64,000 nt of DNA from Isoetes taiwanensis (lineage: Eukaryota > Streptophyta > Lycopodiopsida > Isoetales > Isoetaceae): assembly GCA_021234155.1 (NCBI GenBank), contig JAJEKV010000095.1, positions 124,001 through 188,000 on the forward strand. Reading direction: 5' to 3'. Position 1 is the first letter of the stretch. Every line of letters begins with the position of its first letter. The notes under the pieces are model-generated. The model was not told where the DNA came from. It saw only the letters and a list, made by a program, of their open reading frames with translations, and ran no database searches. The position numbers and the translations under genes are program-made. Positions 55,878 through 64,000 of this stretch are shown here, one piece after another.

Positions 55878-56615
55878 GCAATGCCGCCAATAACGTGGAA
55901 AAAATCAAAGCCTACGAACTAAAGCTAAAAAACATGAAGCCATGTTGTATGGTTACCTGGCCATCATCTGGCAAGTCGGAAACACATTTTAGAGCTCAAA
56001 TGACAACATGTGGATTTGGTGAATCACCCAAAACATTGTTACAGATGACGATGTAGTTTCATTAGTAGACAGTGCTGAGGAACATCCCTTTTGATGGTGG
56101 GGCAGAGCACATGGATAGGTCTGAAGATCATGGTCTGAATGAGTTGGAGGATGAGATGCATCCTAAATTGCTGCAAAATGTAAATTTGTCCAATAAGGCA
56201 TATATATAATTAGGATAAAGCTTCAGGGCTCGGGCAAAGTCAATACGTGTTGCAATTTTGACTGTCTTGTTCATAATTTTGTAAAGAATCCGAACGTTTT
56301 GAATGAGATACCTTTTTGTTGGTCCAGTGCACTTGGTGTTTTCTTCAATGTCTAGTTTTTGGAGTCCTTGAAATTTCTACTAATTTTTTAAAGCAAATTA
56401 GGGTGCTGAAAAGTGGTTGCCAACATTTTTTCATGGTATCTAAGTTCAATCACCTAAAATGTACCTAAAATGTCAAAATTGTCACACTTGTCACGCATAG
56501 ATCGCAAAAATGGACCTTTTTGAGGGAATTTTAGGGAATCTTTTTAAGATTCCTTTTAAAGTGCATTTGGAGCAAATAAGTGCGTTTCATTTTAAACATT
56601 GTTCTGGTTGTTTCA

Positions 56616-56675
56616 AATGTTAAACTTTGGGACTTCCCTGATGCTGGCACTCCAAACCATCCAGCAGCAACTTAT
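56616..56675 (+). pseudogene. IRG GTPase copy C, left fragment
   Basis: Sixty bases are nearly identical to exon 2 of copy A (AATGTTAAACTTTGGGACTT onward; G3 region DFPDAGTP). They end at CTTAT, where a 4-kb transposon is inserted. Sequence to the left is unrelated repeat DNA, so exon 1 and the P-loop are absent. The remainder resumes at 60711. Confidence 0.85.
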
Positions 56676-59600
56676 CACAAGGCACCCAAAATTAAAACAC
56701 TATATGGTTTTTCCCATGGTTATGACTAGAAAAGCATTCTAAAAACCAATGTGTGTTTGGGGGTTAATTTCATTAAAAACCATATGTGGCTAAACTAACG
56801 TGTTCTCTTGTAAGGTTTATGAGGCTGGTATTATGGCATGGTAATACGAAATGGTTTCTTTTTAGAGTTTGTGAAAGTGGTAAATTGATGTAGTATATCA
56901 TAGTGTTTTACGGGTATGGTTTTTCTATGTGGTTAAATATAGTGCTTTATTCATGTGCCTGTAACGTGGTTGATCGTTGTGGTAAACTAAGATGGCTAAA
57001 TCTCGTGGTCAATGCACATGGTTCGTATTGTGTTACATGAAAATTACCATTCTTGTTAGTAATTATTTGTTCGAAATATGCATGGTTTTGTTATGCATAA
57101 CTTCATGGTTATCATTTATAAACCAGTAATGATAACTAATAGCGTTTTATTGCTTGAAGCATTTGAAATTTAGTAAACTAAAACCAATAACATTTTGTTG
57201 TTCGAAGCATTTTATATTTAGTCAACTAAAACCATTAAGGACTATGAATGGTTTCTTATATATTGTAGTATTTATTATTACTGCTACATTTTCTTTCATC
57301 AAGCTCCTCACTAACAACAAAAATCAGGGAGCAAGGGGATTTGAACCCCGACCATTGCCAAAACTAGTAAACAATGATAAATGTATTTACAAAACAGGTT
57401 TAGTTCAAATAGAATCCATCTACTATAGAAAAAAAAAGTAAGTACATAAAAATCAAATATGTTAATAACTAACATGCAAGACCTCTAGTTTGGTCCCGTG
57501 ATATAACAAGGCCCTAGAAATTACACCTATGATATTCGACCTGGAGACTCGAAGATTACATCCGAACACTAGCTTCAGCTTTGAAAAACCCTTGATGCAG
57601 GTGGTGTTCGCCATAGCTGGAAGAGTAGAAAACAAGAAAAAGATGGTGTAAAAAAACATGGCAAATGCAATTTCATTTGAAGCATCTGATCTGACGGCAA
57701 GCTACCAAGTATCATCCGTAATTTGACTCCAGATGCCGACCAAAATCTCCTGCATAACAAAACAAAAACAAAAACAAGGGAGTCTGCTTAAAAACCGTAG
57801 CTAAATAAATGGCATAGGAAATAGAGCTTCTACCAATTTATGTGCAAAAGTGACAGAGCAGGAAAGAAAACAGCAGAAACAGAACGTATAAGCTTAAGTA
57901 CAAACAAAAAAACCAGCCGGATAATAGATGCAACAACCAAAGCAAGTAAAGACAGCAAGAAAAAAGAAAACCTTTTTAGTTCACCAGACCTTTGGAGGTC
58001 GATTTAGCAAGAAAAAAATATGTGCAAGAATGTATCAGGTAGCATCAGCGGCAGCGCCCTCGCAAGCGGCAAAAGAAAGAGGAGAGAAAGTAACCCAGAA
58101 GAATAAAAAATTTTATCACAGACTCACAGATCGATCCAGTCTCTTTTGTGCAAACCGCAACAGATTCTGCAAAGAGGAGGATACACAGCTGTTGAAAAAT
58201 CCGACCTGCTAGAAACCCTCTACAATCCGTGCGCTTTCCTCAGCCAATCCGTCCCCGATATGCCTGTGCCTCTATGCCTGTGGTAGACCTCTCTATGCCT
58301 GTGGTAGACCTACCTCTGGCTGCCATAGCCATCGCGTTGGCCGTTGCCCTCTCCACCCCTCTCTATCATGATAGACGTTGCCGCCTAAAAATGGAATCCA
58401 AGGAAACATAAAAGCTTAAATTGTTTTAAGTTTTAAAAGTACTTTTTTCATTGTCTCTCGTCCCTTTTTTTGGCGTAAGGGATTTTTGGCACGACTAAAA
58501 GGTAGGCGACAAGCGTACACTAAGGCATTGAAATGCCTACCTATGGACCTTTTGACAAAATAAGTTATGTACCTTTTTTGTGCTCCCTTCATCATAGAAC
58601 TATGTTAAGGCCAAAAGGTGCGCGTAAGTCACAAGAGGTATAAAATGGCTCATAGCTTTAGCTACCAAACTAAGGCAAGAAAATACATGTAAGCTGAAAG
58701 GTTATAACTACAAGTGGCATATGCAAAGCTTGAGTGCTAAATGGAAAAAGTCCACATGCAACCTATGAAGTTAGAATTAGCTGTGCTCCTTAAATATCAT
58801 ATGCAAGCAATGAAGTTAGTAAGAGTATGAATTTTCCATTGCATCTCCGCCCTTATAACACCCTTGTAACTATAGAGCCTCGGATTAATTTTGCCCCCAT
58901 GAGTACAAAAAAAATAATAATGAGCCAATGAGTTGTGTCACAATCACATGCATCCCATTGTTAGTAAGTGTCAGGATCTAATTCTAAAAATGGGAATCCA
59001 CTACACAACATTGTGTGGGTCTTTAATTACACTAGACCTAGACCGTGACTATGCATATGTATTTCAAATAAAATATGTCCAAAACTTAGCATGTAATGCA
59101 TACGCCCAAATTTTAGTAGATCATGAGCAAAATATGTGTATACAACACCAATATTCTCCAAGCGCCATCTCTCATTTGAGTATGCACCCAAACAAAAGGG
59201 GGAAATTTATACAAAATCCAGATTAGTACCAATTTCTGCACAGTCCAGCCTAGCGCCGATTGAGATTTCTGAAACCGAGTCTAACCTTGATCCATTCATA
59301 CCATTTGAGAAGGCTAATTAACATGTAAGAAGTAACTACCGGAATTGAAAAAGCTAAAAATCAATGGTTTATATCAAGTGGGCGCACACTATGCAAACAA
59401 AAAGAGAATCTGAACTTCTAGAGACCCATGACCATGTTGACACCACGTTATACTTATTGACATTCTCATGCATTGCCCTAGCTACAATGCATACTATCAA
59501 CACCTGAACAGATATATGTGCGTATGTCAATATACATACCAAAAAGTAGCAGTATAGATAGAAGATACAACAAATAGTCACTAACAAAATCATTTCGTTC

Positions 59601-60710
59601 GAAAATAATCTATTTGTCTATAGAAGCAAGCATTTTTGAAATATCTGCCAATGACTTGAGGTTGCACTTGATCAAAGTATCCACAAAAAAACATGTCTCT
59701 TCTTTTGTGTTTCCCTCTGGAATATATAGAACATAAGACTTTATGCCCGATATGTATGAATTGAGAACAAATAATTATATTCCATTCTTCCCATAGTTTC
59801 TAAAAACATATAAAGTGCACCATCTTGAAATGGAAGAGAGATGTTCCAAGGTTTATTCAAGCAACACCTTTGGAACTTTTACCACAAATCACTAAACAAA
59901 CATTGTGTCATACACATGTGGCTGAGAAAGAAAAAAATGTCAGATGAAGGAAGAATGCTTCTTGTACGAAGTCAAACATGCACAAGTCTTCTACAAAGAG
60001 CTTGTGCTGTATTTTGCAAATAAAAACTGATAGAAACCACTATTATATGTTGGTTCTCTAAAGATAAAAACAATTTATAGAAGATCAAACAATGAGAAAC
60101 TACAAAATCAAAAGTTTACAAAAACACCATATCTATAGTGGTTTTGATAGTGGTTAACTACACCGACTGTTTTTTGGATGCCTTATGAGCAACGACTATG
60201 GATAGCCACATCTTTTAGGTGATACTTATGAATAATTACCATGACAATTAACTGAGTATGAAACTATGATACAAACTACAACCATTTTATATATACATTG
60301 TGATAGAAAACTAACATAAATAACCACCATAGCATTTAAATTGACACAAAAAACCATGCCATAAACTACTTCAATTTTGTGCTAATAGAAAACCTATATA
60401 GAAAACCATTTCTATATTTAAAGTGGTGTTGAAAAACCATGTCACAAACCACTGTCCATTTAATAACCATACTATGTTAAAATGCCAACATGAATGCCCA
60501 CCATTAATGCAAGAAACAATGTAATAAACTAATATCAGTTATAATAAACCACACTATAACAAAAAATCAACATGAATAACCATGTACTAGATGTGAAAAC
60601 CATTATGGTATATGGTTTTGATTAAGAATGAAATTTTTTGCATAAAAAACCACATTTATAGTGGTTTTTCAATGGTTTATTATAGTGGTTAATTTTTTGG
60701 GTGCCTTGTG
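56676..60710. mobile_element. 4.0-kb CACTA-like transposon inserted in IRG copy C
   Basis: The element begins CACAAGGCACCCAAAA and ends with its exact complement (60695-60710). TAT is duplicated at 56673-56675 and 60711-60713. The uninterrupted copy A supplies the empty site CTTATTTTAAGG. Both ends are filled with short ATGGTTT/AACCAC words for about 450 bp (56690-57150 and 60110-60700), like the subterminal repeats of CACTA elements. TIRs starting CAC plus a 3-bp duplication support that class. No transposase was recognised; the longest frame is under 110 residues, so it is non-autonomous. No named gene was found inside. Confidence 0.85.
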
Positions 60711-60946
60711 TATTTTAAGGAAAATTTCTTTACGCCTTTGAATGTATTCTCATTTTAGCCAGTGATATTGCAGGAAATAGATGTCCAACTGGTTATGGAA
60801 GCCACAAAGTGGAGAAAAGAAACTTTTATCCTTCGAACCAAAGCAGATCAGAGCTTAAAAAACATAGTTTATGATATGGGTGCGTCAGATATTAAAATGT
60901 CAGAAATAGCTCTTAAATTCTAAAAAAGTGAAGATGGACGTTTACA
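60711..60946 (+). pseudogene. IRG GTPase copy C, right fragment
   Basis: It continues copy C after the transposon and matches 52450-52690 of copy A at high identity (FECILIL, the VQLVMEATKW region and the TKAD motif). It has indels and an early stop (AAATTCTAAAAAAG). Homology stops at GACGTTTACA, where LINE sequence or its junction begins. It is a pseudogene. Confidence 0.85.
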
Positions 60947-60989
60947 CATGCTGCAACCAAAGAAATGTTTGGTACGTAGTGGATATATA

Positions 60990-62450
60990 TTTACCTGTTG
61001 AACTGTTCCTAAGTACTTGAATGGTTTGTGTCTGGTCCTGTTACCGAAAAAGACTATTTTGGTTTTTGTAAGATTTACTGTCAACCCTGTCTTTTCGCAG
61101 AAGATCTCTAGCAGTTTCAGTAACCTATGCATTCCCTTGTTTTTTGTGGCCATCATGCTCAGGTCATCGGCATATAACATGATGGGTACTTTGGTTTTCC
61201 CTAGTGTGGGAGCGTCCATATCCCCTTGTTGTTCTGCTATGAAGTCTTGTAATGCATCTATGTAGATTCCGAACAGTGTTGGGGATAGCGGGCATCCTTG
61301 CTTGACTCCCGTGTCGCAATCTATTGCTTTTCCCTCTTCTTCCATTTTTGCATATACACTATAGTACAATCTCGCAATTGCCCCTACCATGTCTCTTGGT
61401 GCCTGCATATCTATAAGTCTCTGTATGAGCTTCTCCCTCGGGACTGTGTCAAAAGCTTTCCTGAAGTCCAAAAGCAGCATATGACTTTCTTCCCCTGGTT
61501 TCTATTCTGTTCTATTAATATCCTGAGGGTTATTAAGTGATCAGTGGTTAAGTATTCCGGCCTGAAGCCTGCCTGCCCCTGTGCCCTCAAATCTACTATC
61601 TCTGCCCATTATTTCAATTTATTGTCTAAAACCATTCCAAACCATTTTGCAAAGATGGAGCTCACCATTATTGTTCTGTAATTCCCAGGTTCCTGTCTGC
61701 TCCCTCCTTTGTGTAGGGGTATGACCCTGTTGTACGCCCATCTGTCTGGGAGTCCCATGTGTATTATACCGTTGAATATATATGTTACCTATTTCACTAT
61801 AGCAGTGTCTGCACATTTTAGCAATTCCACAGTTAGTCCATATAGGTCTGGAGCTTTGTTGTTGGCCATGTCCTATTTAGTGCTATCATCACTTCCTGTA
61901 TGCTGAAACATGGTGTATCCATCTCCTGTAGCTCTGGTATTGGTGCGGGGAAGGCCCCGGTCTTGTACAATTTCTCAAGGTATCTCTCCCAGCCGGCTGC
62001 CCCAATGTCTCCTTGTGTGTTCCCGTTTTTCTTATTCCCTTGTCCTTTTCCTTTGAATCCTTTCCAGAAGTTTCGGGGTTGTTTCTTGAGTAGTTTGGCC
62101 AGTCCCCATTGGTGTTGTACCAAGTTTTTGCTTCTCTTTGTCTTCAGCATTCTCAAATATACCCTTTTCTCAGTTTGATATGTTTCCTTTCCTTTCTGCG
62201 CTTTGACCTTTCTTTTTTGTTCCCTGCACTCATCATCGTACCAGACTGAGGCCCTGAAGGCACTATTCCCCCTTTTTCTTCTTCTTTTTCCAAAAACTTC
62301 TGTTGCTACCTTCACTGTTATATCATTAAGCATGTCCCCATTTTCGTCTGCCCTGTGTTCTCCCCAGTTCCATCTTCCCATTTCTTCTTTGATAGACTGC
62401 ACAAATATGTCTGCATGTTTACCCTGGAATTGTATTTTCAACTTTTCCTC
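60990..62450 (-). pseudogene. LINE ORF2: linker and reverse transcriptase
   Basis: The linker (VWYDDECREQKRKVKAQKGK at about 62245) is followed by RT blocks. These are GNYRTIMVSS at about 61690, GQAGFRPEYLTTDH at about 61565, motif A LLLDFRKAFDTVPREK at about 61460, motif B DTGVKQGCPLSPTLFGIYID at about 61300, motif C MLYADDL at about 61170 and FKYLGTV at about 61015. Stops and two frameshifts break it. No endonuclease precedes the linker. The KQGCPLSPTLFG style is unlike the plant L1 at 14.5 kb and marks a second LINE lineage. Confidence 0.85.
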
Positions 62451-62479
62451 ATCTGTCCATGTTCCCTATTGTCTGTCAT

Positions 62480-63005
62480 TTGTGATCTGCTCGTTTCCTG
62501 TAAGTGTCAGCTGTATGGGGCTATGAACGCTCCGATGTTCTTTGAAGACCATCTCTATTACTTCTGCAGTTACTCGATATGTGTCCTCGTTAGGTTTCTC
62601 TGCTACTCCTATCAGCCTAACATCATGCTTAATCCTACTCTATTCCTCATATTCCATGAGATGCGATTTTATTTTATCAAACGATTCCCATACATCCAAT
62701 TCAACATTTCCTTTTTCTAATTCAACCAACCTCTTCAAGATTTTGGCTTTCTCCTCCTCAATCTCGTCCATTCTGCCTGCATATCCTCGCTCGTCTTCTC
62801 TACTCCTTCTATCCTCACGTCCATGCTGGAGATGGCTATTTTGTTACGGTTGACCGTTTCTGCCAGCGTGTTGAGTGCATCCATACTTGGTATCCTGGAC
62901 TCCAACTGCTTGTCCATCTGCGCTAGAAAATCTTTGAGGCCCTGCTGGTTGCTGGTGCCCTTGCCATATCTGCTCTCTTTTGCTGGCTGAGGCTGGTGTT
63001 TTCCG
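62480..63005 (-). pseudogene. LINE ORF1: coiled coil plus RRM-like region
   Basis: From about 63005 the minus strand encodes LKDFLAQMDKQLESRIPSMD, followed by a heptad-like helix (MDVRIEGVEKTSEDMQAEW). After a frameshift come ILKRLVELEKGN and then DVRLIGVAEKPNEDTYRVTA. Coiled coil followed by an RRM with an LIGV RNP-like strand is the plan of L1-type ORF1 proteins, which trimerise and bind element RNA. One stop and one frameshift are present. ORF1 runs straight into the ORF2 linker near 62460. Confidence 0.6.
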
Positions 63006-63376
63006 CCATTGCTTGGAAAAATGCAGCGTGCCGCTGTACTCTTCGTCCGGTTATCCGCTACAGACTCTGTGAGAGGAGATTTTTAGATTTTTCCTATCCG
63101 GTCTATATATTGTGTCCCTGAATGGTCTCTTATTTCAAAATGCACCGTTAATCCTAATTTTGAATTCGAATTTCGGAGTAGCCATTCTTTAATTGTTTTG
63201 CCCTCCCCTCCCCGCACTTATTATTTGTTCTGCCATGTGGGTTTCCTCGTATCACATCTTCTTCAATGATGAGTATCACATCTTCCTCGTATATTTCGGT
63301 ACTCCGCGAGGCAGTTGAGGCAGTTGGGGGTATTCTTGGAATATTCTGGTAGCATTTTTTAGTTAGTGGTCCGGAT

Positions 63377-63830
63377 ACCAGTTGGTGGGTTTAGCCCTCG
63401 CTATCCTGGTGTACGGCGGAGGTTGAACCTCTCGTCAAGTAACTTATTCCGTCAGCTTTATACTCTTTATAATCTCGCAATATGCGTTTTACACAATTTT
63501 TGCGATCTTTCGAGTTTATAGTGGTCCGGGTTTACCAGTTGGTGGGTCTAGCCCTCGCTATCCTGATGTACGGCAGAGGCTGAGCCTCTCTGTCCCGTAT
63601 CTTATTCCGTCCACCTTTTACTCTTATTTAGTCTTGCGACCCTTTGTGGTTTTTGATTTGGGTTTGCAGTAGTACAGTTTACCAGTTGGTGGGTCTGGCC
63701 CTTGCTATCCTGGTGTGCGGAGGAGGCTGGGCCTCTCGGTCCCACAGCTTTTCTGTCCACTTTTACCCTTAATCTTTCCATGTAGCTCCACTGCCCGCTC
63801 CTTTTGTTGTTTTCGTCGCGTGCATACCTT
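63377..63830 (-). repeat. Three ~150-bp tandem repeats at the LINE 5' end
   Basis: ACCAGTTGGTGGGT starts at 63377, 63534 and 63681 (periods 157 and 147). Each unit continues with CC(C/T)(C/T)GCTATCCTG(G/A)TGT, then (G/A)GCCTCTC and TATTCCGTC-like sequence. They lie upstream of ORF1 in element orientation. Tandem 5'-UTR monomers can act as promoters, as in mouse L1; whether these do is inference. Confidence 0.8.
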
Positions 63831-64000
63831 TTTACCTGTTTATCTGTCTACCTTTTGACTTTTCTCTTTCCCATTATCATGGGTTCGTCCCGGGTCCATC
63901 ACGTCCGCCACCTTTTGTACCCGTTGTGTCATAGCTTGTGTCCTTTTGTTACATCCTGTGACAATATCCTATGTTTTCTCATCTGTTTACCAATCTCTTA
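63831..64000. other. Window end, unassigned
   Basis: Pyrimidine-rich sequence, possibly the remaining 5' UTR of the minus-strand LINE. The boundary was not found before the window ends. Confidence 0.4.

Larger units (their letters stand above)
60985..63760 (-). mobile_element. Non-LTR retrotransposon with internal deletion of the endonuclease
   Basis: Reading leftwards, there are three tandem repeats at the 5' end (63377-63830), ORF1 (63005-62480), then directly the linker and RT of ORF2 (62450-60990). The apurinic endonuclease expected before the linker is missing. The 3' end is also missing: RT stops at FKYLGTV near 61010, next to the IRG copy C fragment, with no poly(A) or microsatellite tail. 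It is therefore a deleted, non-mobile copy placed by recombination or cut afterwards. Confidence 0.75.

Noticed and set aside
57320..57350. tRNA gene on the minus strand (GGGGTTCAAATCCCC)
   Set aside because: Only a T-arm-like stem is present. There is no matching acceptor 5' strand, D-arm or anticodon arm within 100 bases. At most it is a SINE B-box fragment.
59136..59320. Small plus-strand frames inside the 4-kb transposon as transposase pieces
   Set aside because: They have no DDE or zinc-finger motif and are too short. The element appears to be non-coding.

Overview
This window looks like nuclear DNA of a land plant with a large, transposon-rich genome. The evidence is GT-AG introns, AT-rich intergenic DNA, and fragments of typical plant gene families: an At1g11050-type receptor-like kinase, a PLS-type PPR protein, a NAC factor, COQ2, CDKG and plant L1 elements. 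The lineage cannot be fixed. A CR1/RTE-like LINE, a Penelope-like reverse transcriptase and IRG-type GTPases together would fit a seed-free vascular plant or another large plant genome. That is a weak inference. No Ty1/Ty3 LTR-retrotransposon coding sequence was recognised.

Layout. 0-3 kb: small DNA transposons, including a hAT-like MITE with an exact 8-bp target duplication and a CACTA-like MITE full of TGACG motifs. 4.9-14.3 kb: a decayed reverse-transcriptase element on the minus strand, flanked by about 1.2-kb direct repeats; the right-hand repeat is split by a 2.16-kb insertion. 14.5-20.2 kb: a nearly complete GC-rich L1 LINE on the minus strand with a 17-bp target duplication. 22.0-23.6 kb: a 1.55-kb almost pure pyrimidine tract. 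28-36 kb: decayed gene pieces, namely a kinase, a PPR gene broken by a second L1 copy, a LINE zf-RVT fragment and a NAC fragment. 37.8 and 40.4 kb: two Helitron 3' termini of one family. 41-44.2 kb: a chimera of COQ2 exons fused in mid-exon to CDKG exons, with a MULE in the CDKG intron, followed by an acidic/coiled-coil reading frame.

49.8-61 kb holds the most interesting locus. Two IRG-type GTPase genes lie head to head (50,900 to 49,846 minus; 51,741 to 52,858 plus), each with one 80-bp intron at the same codon. Between them is the decayed first exon of another copy. Part of a further copy is split by a 4,035-bp transposon with a 3-bp target duplication. IRG GTPases are known mainly as animal cell-autonomous immunity proteins. 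A plant cluster with a glycine-zipper membrane segment in front of the G domain, and a short C-terminus, deserves follow-up.

61-64 kb is a minus-strand LINE. It keeps ORF1 (coiled coil plus RRM-like) and the linker and RT of ORF2, lacks the endonuclease, and has three roughly 150-bp tandem repeats at its 5' end.

The best candidate for an intact functional gene is the plus-strand IRG gene at 51,741. The minus-strand IRG gene has an open frame but has lost its ancestral start. Almost everything else is mobile DNA or gene debris. All identifications come from motif recognition by eye, without database searches.
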